Source: Pestalotiopsis fici W106-1
Lineage: Eukaryota; Ascomycota; Sordariomycetes; Amphisphaeriales; Sporocadaceae
Direction of reading: 5' to 3'
DNA length: 64,000 bases
Assembly (NCBI RefSeq): GCF_000516985.1
Contig: NW_006917092.1
Span: forward strand, 1,814,619 to 1,878,618
Part shown: positions 33,197 to 44,465 of the stretch, piece by piece
Layout: each line of letters opens with the position of its first letter
Numbering within the stretch: the first letter of the stretch is position 1
The notes under the pieces: model-generated
Databases searched by the model: none
Told to the model about the DNA's origin: nothing
What the model saw: only the letters and a program-made list of their open reading frames with translations
Translations under genes and position numbers: made by a program

Positions 33197-34716
33197 TTAT
33201 GAGCTGTTGTCAGCGCAAGACCAGACCAGGCCAGAGCTGTCCTGTGCCATGGACCATCCGGACGAGTATAGGCCTACACCACAAATGATGAAGCCGAGAA
33301 TGATGAGCGTGACATTCATAAAGAACAAGCCTATCTTGCGCCAATTTTGGAACCAGAGTCCCTGGTTCATGTACAACCACAGGAAGCCAGGTACGCCAAA
33401 GGAGAACCAGGCGCCAAACAGAGCACTAACAAAGCCAAGCAGGTCGCTAAAGTTGGGAATGGACTCGGCAATAATCCAGGCAATGGTCCAGGTGCCAAAA
33501 CCGAGTGCGATCCAAGACCCCGTAGCGACGACACCACGGCTGTGCAGATACTTTGTGCCGGCAAACATGCGCAGGTAAATGTACTTGGCGTTGACGTGGG
33601 CAAAGATGACGCCGGCAATGATGATGGTGGGCAGCGCGATACCCCAGGCGACCTTCTTGACAACCTCGCCCGTGCTGCTGAGGGCCGGGCTGGACACGTC
33701 GACACCGGCGTAGCGGTAGATGACGAGGGAGACAATGGTGTAGACAATGATCTGCACCAGCTGCTGGGAGCCGAGGGCGACGGGAAAGTCCTTGGGGTCG
33801 CGCAGCTCGGAGATGAAGCTCACCCAGGCGACGTGGCCGGCGTAGGCAAAGACGGCATTGCAAATGGCGTTGAAGGCCGTCGGGAAGTTTGGGTGATAGA
33901 CGGCCTGCATATCCTCGTATGCCGCCTTGGGCGATACGGCCAGGGCAATGATGGTGATGAGCACGGCCGACATGATGCTGATGAAGCTGACAATGCTCAG
34001 GAATGAAACGTTCTTGAGCGTTCGGGGAATGGTGAGCAGGGCAAAGACAATGAGGCCCACGATGCCAAAGACAATGGTGCACGTCCCGTGGTTCGACAAG
34101 ACGTTGAGCGCAATGGTAAAGGTCAAAAGGTGACTGGCCATGAAGAACAGACAGTAGATGACATATGCTGCACTGAAGATTTCGTAGCCAAGACGCCCAG
34201 CCAGGACTCTGCCAACATCGGTATAACTGGCGACCTGAGGGTATCTCATGCGGAACTGCCACAGAACGTAGCCAGAATAACTGGCAAAGATGCCCAGAGC
34301 GATGATGGAAATTAGGCCGGCAACAAGTCCGACGGTTGCGATCACGGCGGGCAAGGATAAAACGCCCAACGAGATGTTCTCTGCAACCATGACTATTCGA
34401 ATGGAGTATATGGTCAGCACAAGTACAGCAATATTTCTTCCGAGTATTTGTTTAAAAGATACTGGCAAGACTCACCCATTGACGCCTGCCACCAGCTCAT
34501 TGTCTTATACTGGATCTCGGCATTGGTTTCATCGCCAAAGGCATCCAATGGCTCCTCGACCCGCTTCGAGGCCGTCTCAAAATCGTCGCCCGGCATTGCT
34601 TCTTGATGCCTCTTCTTGTTGCTGGATGTGTCCGTGTTTGGTGCCGCAGTGGAAATCGAGTCCGTCATGTCGAGTTCGCGGTTGGAGCTATCCAGGTGGT
34701 TTGAGGTGGCGGCCAT
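33197..34716 (-). CDS. Neutral amino acid permease (AAAP family, Mtr-like)
   Basis: Two exons on the minus strand: 34716-34476 and 34392-33197, giving 478 residues. The N-terminal ~75 residues are polar and acidic, likely cytoplasmic. About 11 hydrophobic segments follow, starting with VMVAENISLGVLSLPAVIAT, the hallmark first helix of the AAAP family. Overall it resembles the Neurospora neutral amino acid permease Mtr. It should take up neutral or aromatic amino acids with protons at the plasma membrane. The intron has a GTGAGT donor and AATAG acceptor. It ends 239 bases from the convergent lactamase-fold gene. Confidence 0.9.
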
Positions 34717-37700
34717 GATGGGGAGGAGATATACCAAAAGAAACTCGGACAGTCCGGTATATCACGATCCACCTCTGAGGAAAGAAGAGAAGGAGGAGGA
34801 AAGTTCTTGGTAAGAAATCGCCAAACTGGACGAGAGACTGATTTTGATGTATCAGCAAAGAGGCCAACGAGACCGGGGCGACCGACCCCAGGGAACTATA
34901 GCATGGTGGTAACCGCTTTTAATAAAGACCCCCGAAGACCCCGTTGGATACAGGCACTTTTCTGCGGGTCAAGACACAACTTCCCCACGGGTCAACGATA
35001 AGCAAAATCTCTAGAACTGCTCTTGTCGAATCCGGGCGTGGCATCCCGTCAATCCGTGACCAGTTGACAATTGATAATAATCGAGTCAGACCTTTGGACA
35101 AGAGTCCAGGCGAGCCAGGTTCTTGCTAGGAAGCAGTCTCATGAAAATTTCGGAGCCAGTGGGCGGATCCAAAGGGGCGCGAGTGGGCTCTTGCGCCGAC
35201 TGACTCGGGACTGTTGGTGGGTTCGACGCCGGATATAGTGGAAACCATCACGTCACTTTTTTCTAATGCCTCCGGCACTACTCTGTAGTTTTTGCTACCA
35301 GTTTGAAATAAAAACTCAGAAAGGAGTTGAAAATGGGGGTCTCATGATCACAAGCTCGATATCTGAAGAATCGACGTTTTTAATGTCTTTTAATTCTAGG
35401 TTTCTAATTGCTTGGTATATTTCAAGTCTGGAGGAAACACTTCACCATCGTTATAGAGGCTCGCAAAGATGATTCTGTGCAATCGTTTCATGATCGTCTT
35501 GTGGATACTTTCAAACATTAAACACCTTAAGCCGGCGCTATCCGGATCTTGGACCTGGACTAATTGGCTAGCCCTACCCGCTATGGTCTTGCATAGGCTC
35601 TTTTGGGCAGGTTTATCAATGGTATAATACGGTCCTGGCAGTAAAAAACCGTGTGTGTCCGCCTCATAAAAATCTGATGGGCAGGCAGATGGTAGGAGGC
35701 TATGCGAAGTAGGAGATGGAGGAAAACTCTTCATTCCTTGGCTTACATAACTTGTTCCTACTGCTGGCGGCATTTTCGGACCTCTGATCTGCGAGATCGC
35801 TGCAAGTCACATGAAATGCTTGTGCCCCTGTGCTTCATCTGATTAACAATACTGGCTGACTGTTATCACCGAGGGTTTTCTCATCACCGAAATCGAATCA
35901 TCCAGCAAGCAACAAGAGAAGTCGCCTGATTCGTGTTGATTATTCAGACAAGAAAAGATGCAGTACAAGCACCATTGCGTGATCTTTTCTCGCTCCGGTA
36001 AATTGGCCTGGTCAAGGTCCCGACAAAGAGCCATATGCAGTAGGTACATCCCGACACATTGACTTTTGCTTATCCCCTAAAGGGGTCTTATGGTATCGCC
36101 GCAACGACTCCATGAATAAGCGCCAAAACCCCAGACCGTCCGTGCCTGGCGTGCCTCAAGATGGAATTGTGCTTTGTCTATTTTGGATTGTTATTCCGTA
36201 ATGAGATCTCCTGATCTTGGGGCTTATGATGTCAATACGCGGAGGTTTGCAGGGAGCAAAAGCCAGACTTTCCCCGGCACGCGGCCAGTTGCGCTGATCG
36301 AGACTTTGCAAGCAACTAGACTACGATTTACCCCAAGATTTACCTCTACAAGATGTCTCATCACTTTATTGAAGTCTACTCATCATCCCGCTCCTGTTCA
36401 GTGTAGTAGTGGCAGGTCAAGGCCAGATGTGGAATTCTGCGATACGCAGCGCCATACTTGCGCGACGTGGTGAAGACCAGACGCCTCGACTCCATACTTC
36501 AAGACAAGCTAAACAGCAATTCACATGCCGAGAGAAATGGTCTGTTTTTGATAGATTTACAGTAGCCCATTGGCATATGCTTGATCTCCATCTGAGGGTG
36601 GCGGCGAACCAAGATGAGCTAGGAGACATTGAACGCTCAGGCAATCCATTCGTGCTCATTATATCAGAATGGCGGATGTCGAGCAAAATACATTAAAATA
36701 GGTCGGGAATTATGCATCTATGGTTATCGTCTATTGGTCGGACCATGGTTCTTTGTGGTGCAAGCCAGTCGGTGCCATATGCGAACCATTTGCTTCAATA
36801 TACAAATGCAGTCAACACATTATTCAATGATTCTCAACATCACCAGCAGAGTTGACCAACTTTGAGGTCAATCTAATTCTAGATACCTGTGATTCGCAAG
36901 TAATACAAATCACTTAAATTTCATAAGAAATATGTCTCATCGCGCGGTCCGCGCCAGTCTCTTGAGTACATATTATGCACTGATAGTGCGGGTACCCAAA
37001 ACCCCCGAGCATAGCCGCAGCTCAGACTAGAGATTCACGAAGGTCACTCTTTGTCCCCTGCTCTACCTAATCTCATCCTGTTCCGATCTTGAAAACGATA
37101 TGTCCATTCTCTATTGGGCGAACGAATGAATAGATTCTCCATCTTTGCGGTAACTTCCGGTTTGTTGTCAAGGAATCTTGCCACTCATGGTTCAGTTTAG
37201 TCTTGCCTGGAGACCATTCATGGGGAAGATACTCTACCTCAAGTCGGTCATCGATTGCCTAGATTGTGCCGAGACCCTATCAGAGTTGAGTGATTCTGTA
37301 TCTGTCCCCCCTCCCCTGGTTGTGTGGATTCGCACACGTCCATGTTTGTTGTCTCCATATTGAAGACATAACTCACCGACTTGCACGACCTATCTTGGGG
37401 AAAGGAGGTCCAGTCTGTTGCGTATTCTGTTATGATACGCTAGACACGAGCGTTGCGCAAAGGTACGGCGTACATATAATGAAACAGGTATTGTCGCTAG
37501 GAATACTTTGGTAGAGGTACGGACCAGCATGTGTGTTTCAAATGAAGCATTTCTCAAGGTTATCTGCTATTAACCATTACTGTGAGAATGAGGTAAGTTT
37601 ATCAGGAAATTTCGGAACCAAGGGAAAATCATACGATCTCAATTATTGATTTCCCTGATGGGGATATATGATGTATATTTGTCAATGTCAATTTTGTCTA

Positions 37701-37748
37701 ATCGCGCCTTACCTGGCGCATCAGACCACAGGCTCTTTTTTTTTGGGA

Positions 37749-37767
37749 GGGGGGGGGGGGGGGGGGG
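37749..37767 (+). repeat. Homopolymer run of 19 G
   Basis: Nineteen consecutive G bases, preceded by T-rich TTTTTTGGGA. Such a run may be an assembly error point or a true unstable tract. Confidence 0.9.
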
Positions 37768-37970
37768 TAATGGTCTATGGATTTGGATTATCTGGAACGA
37801 GGTCAACATGTTTTTTTTGTTCACTGAGTGAAAATGTGCCAGCTTTAATATTGTATTTGCTGCATTCGATATCGAAGACATTGGTGCAACGACAACTCGG
37901 CTATTCAGACTCCAAATAAGAGTGCCCAGTTCTACACAATCTAACACGCTTGATAGCTCCCGTAGTCATA

Positions 37971-38041
37971 CTTTTTTTTTTCCTTTTTTCCTTTTTTTCC
38001 TTTTTTTCCTTTTTTCCCTTTTTTCCCTTTTTTTCCCCCCT
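37971..38041 (+). repeat. Pyrimidine microsatellite (CCTTTTTTT-type)
   Basis: About 70 bases made solely of C and T, in repeated units of CC or CCC plus 6-9 T, about 200 bases after the G run. Confidence 0.9.
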
Positions 38042-39055
38042 CAACCGCTGATGCATCGGACTGAAACCAATCGGTCAATGATCCCGCACTGCTTCATGGT
38101 GGCAATCATGGCAGCCGCGGTGGCCACGGACGATAGGAGCAACATCCCAGCATCCAGGTGCATAATAAGTCGACAAATAATTGATTATGCGAGCCGAGCT
38201 TCACCTCGAGGTGTATCTCAGCTTCTTCTGTTGGGGCAACAGCAGTGTCTGTGGTCACTTTCAAATGATGTCAATGATTGGCGACAGTTACAGGTTCCGC
38301 GTTGAGATCTCTTCTTTCTTTCTCTTATTACTGCTCTTCACCACCGGTACCAATACAAGCATCAATCAAATTATTCTCAGCTTTTCTTCCAATCCCAAAT
38401 ATTTCTTCAAAACATAAGATCAATTTGAACATTGTAGCGCACTAGGTCATAAGCTGCCTAACCTAGGTTAGTACTATTGAAAGCTGCATGGTCAGGGGAC
38501 ACGGGTGGCTTACGCCCGGCGCAAACTCTCCGTCACATTCCCAGAGCTAAAGATATCTTCATGTATCGGCGGAAGTGCAGTAAAAAGACTAAAGTTCCGT
38601 CAGTAATACTTAATAATAAGTCAAACCGCATTCAAAATCTGCGCCAACGTTTCCTAAAAAGACGTATTGGCGGCGACAGCAATCCCTGGCAAGATCCGTG
38701 AAGGAATCAACACCATGGTCTGTAAGGATTGCTTTCATGTATGTTCTTTCGTCACACTCTCTTCCGGGCGGGTGTGTGACATGGGGCCACCCATCAAGTG
38801 ACATTTCAGCTGTATCGTTCAGCTGAACTGCCCCCTGTCTCTTATCTACCGCGCCTAGAATGGCCTTCGAGGGCACCAAATTGGGAATGACAGCCGGAAC
38901 GCTTTCCGCAGCAATCCAAGCGACCCTCGCTCGAGATTGCACGATAGACTCGCGACCTGGCGGGGAGATTCTCCATTTTTCTCTCATCATGAATCGCCAA
39001 GAGCACTATATCCACGTGCTATTAGCCTATACGATACTCTATTCTCTGTCTCGCA

Positions 39056-40915
39056 ATGGCGGCGGTTGACAAAGCCAAGCAATTCAAGTACGCCACTTTG
39101 CCGCCGGGATATATTCGTACACTAGAGTTGCAACCCAGCGAGCATGGATCGACAGCGTTGCGATGCCGACTCATCGCCCAGAGAATTCCAGACGATCCCT
39201 ACGAGGCTCTTTCCTATGTTTGGGGAAAGCCGACAGTTTATCACTCGAGCATCTTTTGTATTGATGGCAACGATGAAACTGATCAGGGAACACTTCGAAT
39301 TGGGGCCAACCTGACAAAAGCATTGGTCGCATTCCGTCTTTCCGATAGACCGCGCCGCGTTTGGGTCGACGCGATATGCATTAATCAAGAAGACTTGTCG
39401 GAGCGCCGCGCTCAGGTGCGCATGATGGGCGACATCTTTCGCGCCGCTCGACAGGTGCTGTGTTGGCTCGGCGGATTTGAGAACCTCCATCTCGACGAGC
39501 CCGTCTCGTTGATTGCCATCAACTTTCTACGGCAGTTCAATCGCGACCAAGAAGGCGAGCTGCGCAAGGTGCAGAACTACCTACACCACGATGTCAAGAC
39601 GCGCGAAGACGAGGTAATCCACATGTCGTGGCTTGCTATCAAGAAGCTCTTTGATATCGAGTACTTTCATCGGGCTTGGATTATCCAAGAGGTCGGCCTG
39701 GCGAGCCGAGCAAGACTGTCTTGGGGCAAGAATGACATTTGGGTCGATTGGGAAGAGATTGCGACGTTTGTGAAATTCCTAGACGATAATGGAGCGTCGA
39801 TAGTAACCCACTTTGATCTCAAGTCCTGGGTATGTAACCATATTTGCATGGTTTGGACCATGAAACCCGACGGACAGCCTCTGTACGACTTCTCCGAAGT
39901 ACTACATTGGGCTCGCATTCATATCTCCACCGATCCACGAGACTATGTCTATGCGCTGCTCGGACATCCCAGTGCCATTGTCGGCGGGGACCTGATCATT
40001 GAGCCTCGCTACACAGTATCGACGAAAGAAGTCTACACAACTCTTGCGATCAACACAATCACACGCACCGACAATCTACACATTCTGGCATTTGTTGACC
40101 ACGGAGAAGAATTCGAGACCGAGACGGGAACACTTCCAACGTGGGTACCGGATTGGCATGCCCCAAATCTAGTGGCGCCACTGAGATATCCCACGCAAGC
40201 GGCGCCAAAGACGGCTGATTCCATCGTCCTTGACGCTGAAGCAAACAGCATCCGGTGCATGGGTGTTATAGTTGGCGAGATCATTGCCATTTCCGACATG
40301 ATCACCCCCAAGGAACTTCCCGTCACGACTTATGATACCGAAGTCGAGAAGAGCGTTTCTTTCCTATTTGACCACCTCTATGACGAACTCGTGGCCAAAA
40401 CAGGTGTAACATTACCCACATGGCAAGACTTTGTATTTTCCCTAAGTTGCGTATTAACTGGCGCAATGCGGCTCGATAAGGGTGCGGCTACAGGAGAGCC
40501 AATGTGGCAACAGCGGGCAGATTGCGCTGCCTATCTGCTCAAGTTTGAGGAGATCAAGACAAGGCGCAACAAGGGCGGCTTCCTTCAGAGCCTGTCACCC
40601 GAGGATCGAGAAGCGTTTCAAGCATCCGCCTCATCAGGTTCAGCAGCGATATTCATCCAAGAAGCGACCTGGAATTCCATGTGCCGGAATGTTTTTCGGA
40701 CTTCAAAAGGATCTTTCGGCATTGGACCACGGATCATGAAGACGGGCGATCTGTGTGCTATAGTTCCGGGCTCGGTTTACCCGTTGATCCTGCGCAAATG
40801 GGGGGATCAACATCGACTTGTCGGCCCAGCATTGTTGTACGGCTTCATGAACGGCGAAGCTCTAGAAGGAGCTCGAAATGGCAGTCTTGAGCAAGCAGAA
40901 ATCTGCATAGTTTGA
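39056..40915 (+). CDS. HET-domain protein (heterokaryon incompatibility family)
   Basis: A single exon of 619 residues. The HET domain is complete. The first block YEALSYVWG is at 49-57, the second RRVWVDAICINQEDLSERR at about 98-116, and the third region MMGDIFRAARQVLCWLG follows directly. FHRAWIIQEVG comes near residue 205. The remaining ~400 residues have the usual fungal HET tail, including STDPRDYVYALLG, with no added repeats. HET proteins trigger cell death after recognition of non-self; the partner is unknown. The gene stands alone after a gene-poor stretch. Confidence 0.93.
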   Translation: MAAVDKAKQFKYATLPPGYIRTLELQPSEHGSTALRCRLIAQRIPDDPYEALSYVWGKPTVYHSSIFCIDGNDETDQGTLRIGANLTKALVAFRLSDRPRRVWVDAICINQEDLSERRAQVRMMGDIFRAARQVLCWLGGFENLHLDEPVSLIAINFLRQFNRDQEGELRKVQNYLHHDVKTREDEVIHMSWLAIKKLFDIEYFHRAWIIQEVGLASRARLSWGKNDIWVDWEEIATFVKFLDDNGASIVTHFDLKSWVCNHICMVWTMKPDGQPLYDFSEVLHWARIHISTDPRDYVYALLGHPSAIVGGDLIIEPRYTVSTKEVYTTLAINTITRTDNLHILAFVDHGEEFETETGTLPTWVPDWHAPNLVAPLRYPTQAAPKTADSIVLDAEANSIRCMGVIVGEIIAISDMITPKELPVTTYDTEVEKSVSFLFDHLYDELVAKTGVTLPTWQDFVFSLSCVLTGAMRLDKGAATGEPMWQQRADCAAYLLKFEEIKTRRNKGGFLQSLSPEDREAFQASASSGSAAIFIQEATWNSMCRNVFRTSKGSFGIGPRIMKTGDLCAIVPGSVYPLILRKWGDQHRLVGPALLYGFMNGEALEGARNGSLEQAEICIV

Positions 40916-41658
40916 GAACCATGTCAGCGAACTTCTGGATAGACCGCTGAGTATTGTGAGTCGTTGAAGGTACTGATTGCCTCAACATTCAAGCACACAA
41001 ACGATCCTTGGTGTCGATACCGAGTTACCAAACCTGGTGGGTAAAAGATGGAAATTCGAATAGTCTAGAAGGTAGTGGTAGCAGCTGCCCATGGTACGTA
41101 TTCCAGGGTCTAAACGCCCCGTGTTCTAGCGGAGCAGCACTAACGCAGGGTCCTATCCACAGGCTTGGCGCTGTCGCTTCCACGCGGCGCTGCGGGCTGG
41201 TAACGGTGCAGGAAGGGAAGCCGCCAGTATTCATCAGAAGGAGGTCTCACTAAAGAGTCACAATTATACGTCAATCGACCGGTTCATATTACAGACGTAT
41301 CGCTCACTTCAGCTGCGGGTAAAATAAATGAAGATGGCATCATATCAGTGTGTTATACACGTTATAGGAATCGGTTTGAACAAACATACATAGGTACGTA
41401 GGTAGCAAGTGTGACGTAAGTACCCACCTGTGCACACCCGAAGCTGCTTTACCTAATTCAGGCGGCTTATTAGTCGTCCTCAACACGCGATAAAGTCGAC
41501 GCGTCCATCAGCCAAGCAGGGACCACGCCATAGTTTCGCTGCCTTTCTACTATGTACAATAGATAAGGAAGGGCCGCCTACCCATCATCCCTGGGAATTC
41601 CTCACACTCCTCGCATACGCAAAGTGCAAGCTCACAACGTAAATCGAACAAAGTCAGC
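40916..41658. other. Intergenic
   Basis: No coding signal above background. TAGGTACGTAGGTA-type motifs at 41391-41405 lie upstream of the next start. Confidence 0.5.
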
Positions 41659-42960
41659 ATGCCTGCTCAGAACCACGAGGTCGTCCGAGACGGCTTCAGC
41701 TGTATCGGTGAAGATTTCTCTGTCTTGTTGACTAGAGCTTCCAGGCGCTTTGCCATTCCACGATGTGAAGCCGACGTTCTTCGCCAGCAATTTCTACCAA
41801 AGGTGACTCCCGAAGGACAACGACGGATTGCAAACTGGGCTCGCAACACAGACATCCCAGACGCCTTTGTTCGCGCCCAACTCAAACACTATGGCGTGCA
41901 GTACGACGAGAGCGAGATTTCTGGAGACGGAGCCGATCTATTAACAAAGGCTGTGGCAGCTGGTAAATGTGACAGCGTTCCTCAGCACATTTCTGATCTG
42001 CGCGAACAAATGTACCAGGAATTTATCGTGAAGCCATCGACCAGGGAGTTGGGCTATCACCCCGAGTGGATCGCGCCGAGATACTTTCTGACATCGGGGC
42101 AGCCAGATCGTAGCAAGACGACTACAGTCGTCGACATACCCTGCGATAGATCAGACTTTCAAATGAAGAGGGTTTGTGAGGCTGCTGCAAAGGTCGAAGG
42201 CCTCCACTTTGCGAAAGGCAGTTTGGACAAGAACAAGCACGTCTTCTTGGGCTGGGACGAAGCTGCTGTGAAAAAGGCAGCAGAGGACTTTGTAGTCGAG
42301 GCCGATGCGGCAGCAAAGGCTGCGGATGAACAGAAACACCAACAGCGCATTAAGTCGCAAGGAAAATATCTCTGCACACTTGACGAACCAGAGCGGGTTG
42401 CCCAAGGCTTTTCGCCCGTCGGCAAGTATGAAATTGAGTGCGAGGAGATTACGGACCAATGGCCAGAAGATTCCAAGAAGATGACCATGAACATTCACCC
42501 TACCAACGTGCAAGGTCTCTACAAAGCTCAATTTGATTTCGGTATTCTGGTCGGAGTCATGATCATCAGCCGAAATGTAGAGGACATCAAGAAGTACCGC
42601 AGAATCTCAGACGATGAAGACGAATCGGAGGACGACGAGGAGAACGAGGAAACGAACAACGCCCCTACAGGCTCCAAAAGAAAGGCCCCACCCGTTACAG
42701 GCCCGCGAAAGGAAGCCAAGGTCGACGATGCAGAGCCTTCCCCATTCAAGTATGAGCTAAGATTGAGAGCTCGCGAGACTGGAGAGGGCGACATTTTCCC
42801 GGATCCTTGTAAGGGCACAATCATTTTTGGCGACGACAAGTTCACCTGGTTCAAGGGGTCGGCCACGCTTCCTTGTGTTGGCGACGAACCGTTCAGAGGG
42901 TACAAGGTGGCGGACAAGCCAGTCGACAAACGTTGGAAGTGGGAGACGTTCTCGTGGTAA
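41659..42960 (+). CDS. Unknown protein with acidic linker
   Basis: A single exon of 433 residues with strong coding character. No domain is recognised. The N-terminal ~220 residues are mixed helical. A lysine/alanine-rich helix (VKKAAEDFVVEADAAAKAAD) follows. The middle has a hydrophobic strand region (YKAQFDFGILVGVMIISRNV), then an acidic linker DDEDESEDDEENEE, and next to it a basic KRKAPP that could be a nuclear signal. The C-terminal ~80 residues (DPCKGTIIFGDDKFTWFKGS... to WKWETFSW) look like a small beta-rich fold. No signal peptide is present. It may be conserved in related fungi, but I give no function. Confidence 0.85.
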   Translation: MPAQNHEVVRDGFSCIGEDFSVLLTRASRRFAIPRCEADVLRQQFLPKVTPEGQRRIANWARNTDIPDAFVRAQLKHYGVQYDESEISGDGADLLTKAVAAGKCDSVPQHISDLREQMYQEFIVKPSTRELGYHPEWIAPRYFLTSGQPDRSKTTTVVDIPCDRSDFQMKRVCEAAAKVEGLHFAKGSLDKNKHVFLGWDEAAVKKAAEDFVVEADAAAKAADEQKHQQRIKSQGKYLCTLDEPERVAQGFSPVGKYEIECEEITDQWPEDSKKMTMNIHPTNVQGLYKAQFDFGILVGVMIISRNVEDIKKYRRISDDEDESEDDEENEETNNAPTGSKRKAPPVTGPRKEAKVDDAEPSPFKYELRLRARETGEGDIFPDPCKGTIIFGDDKFTWFKGSATLPCVGDEPFRGYKVADKPVDKRWKWETFSW

Positions 42961-43353
42961 AAGCACTACAAGCAGATCAATGGCATAAGTTTGTGGTGAA
43001 AAGATTTGCACCATCAAGATACCTAGCTTTCTAGTCTGACCTACGGAGAAAATAAAATATGTATATATCTACCTACTAAATATGTGCTACTCAACTGAAT
43101 CCGGACTTGATTCTGGACAAGTTGGAGCCTGCAAAGAATCGAAAAGCTATCTGTATGAGCCCAAAGCACTTTGTTTTCAATCAAAAGAGCGACACCACAA
43201 AAACAACGCCCGCTGTTCTGTCGAGTCCAGATATGGACTGAGATTGCGCGAGAATCAAATCCACCCATGACCTATCACGATCCGAGAAGACCGCAGGACC
43301 CATCACGACGGCCCTTTTTTCTTCAATATCACATTCCACCCACGTTCCGAGCT
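42961..43353. other. Convergent 3' region
   Basis: This is 3' flank shared by the acidic protein and the isochorismatase-family gene. It contains an AATAAA signal and no convincing gene. Confidence 0.5.
43051..43056 (+). promoter_or_regulatory. Possible polyadenylation signal
   Basis: AATAAA lies 91 bases after the stop codon of the acidic protein, followed by AT-rich sequence. Confidence 0.4.
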
Positions 43354-44465
43354 TCAAGGCAACGCAGCCTCGGCCTCGGAGACGCTGCCATTCTGCACGG
43401 CGAAACGGTGGGCCCGAGCCAGCACGCCGTAGACGGGGTAGTACTTGTCCAGGAGGGGATAAATCTCGACGGCGCCGGGGACGTTGCGCCAGTCGCGCAT
43501 GAGCTCGCAGATGATGTCAAAGTAGGAGACGACATTGACGCCGGCGTCGCGCATGCGGTCGTTGGAGGTGTCGCGAATCAGCTCCGTGGTGGTGCCCGAC
43601 GCCTCGACGTTGGCCCAGACGCTATAGCCTGCTTCTTTGAGGGAGAGGGCCAAAAAAGCGACACCTTTTTTTATGGTCGAGGTTAGTCAAGTTGAGTTTT
43701 GCGTTTGATTTCCAAGAAAAGAATAAAGAAGAAGAAAAACCGGAAAAAGGAAAGGAACTCGCAAGGTAAATTTGAGTACTTACAGACATCAGTCGTGATC
43801 CCGGCGACAATGATCTGGGACTTGTTGGCCGCGACCACAGCATCCCGAAAGTCGGCGTTATCCCAGGCATTAACCTCACCTTGGCGCTTGATGAGTGGCG
43901 CGTCGGGGTACCATTCAAGAAACTCGCCAGGCAGGGGACCGTTGGGCCCCGTCTCGGCCGAGGTGGTCATGACGACTGGCAGGTCAAAGACGCGGCCGAG
44001 CTCGGCATGAGCGTACATCTTGAAAGGTTCAGACACATGTTAGCTTCTCGTTTTTTTCTTGCTGCTGGACAGAGGGAAAGTTTGCCGCCCATGATTGAGC
44101 TACCAGGTTGACGGATATTACATTTCTCGGGACAAAGATATTGGATCGGGAAATAAATTCACAAGGCATGATGACCTTGTAAAAGAGGACTGTGTAGATA
44201 AGAAACCTGCATGTTGAAATTACTCACATTGTTCTTGTACAGGGTGTGGTCGAAATCGCGGGCAAGCTGATAAAGACCCTCCTGAAGATCCAGAATGAGG
44301 AGAAGCTGAATGAAAAAAAAGCGTGTCAGCATACTCTCACAATAAAAGCCTTGGCATTGTGATACTGGTCCCATCACTTACCGTGTCGTTCTTGTCGAGT
44401 CTCTCATAAGTAAAGGCACCAGCGACGCTCGTGGCCAGCAGGATTTGGGGAATGGGGAACTTCAT
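43354..44465 (-). CDS. Isochorismatase-family hydrolase with N-terminal signal-like extension
   Basis: Four exons on the minus strand: 44465-44382, 44305-44228, 44018-43784 and 43664-43354. They give 235 residues with consistent phases. The catalytic triad of the cysteine hydrolase family is visible: Asp34 in LILDLQEG, Lys98 in LIKRQGEVNAW and Cys133 in GITTDVCV. The fold covers residues 28-220. The first exon encodes MKFPIPQILLATSVAGAF, a short hydrophobic stretch that looks like a signal peptide, which most family members lack. The family covers isochorismatase, nicotinamidase and related amide hydrolases; this one's substrate is not predictable. A TATA box lies 126 bases upstream of the start. 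Confidence 0.9.

Larger units (their letters stand above)
34717..39055. other. 4.3 kb gene-poor stretch
   Basis: No frame has a recognisable domain. The longest are a 125-codon minus frame (35396-35773) and a 127-codon plus frame at 37922-38305 that begins inside the pyrimidine repeat, neither convincing. The stretch contains a 19-base G run and a 70-base pyrimidine tract. It might be a decayed element or simply a boundary between gene groups. Confidence 0.5.

Noticed and set aside
33347..34006. 219-codon open frame antisense to the amino acid permease
   Set aside because: Same cause: it is a shadow of the GC-rich permease exon, with no domain.
28709..34716. Secondary-metabolite gene cluster
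   Set aside because: No polyketide synthase, peptide synthetase, terpene cyclase or pathway regulator is present; I describe it only as a possible catabolic group.
35396..35773. 125-codon minus frame in the 4.3 kb gene-poor stretch
   Set aside because: No recognisable domain, no splice partners, and stops are frequent around it; possibly a remnant, but not supportable.
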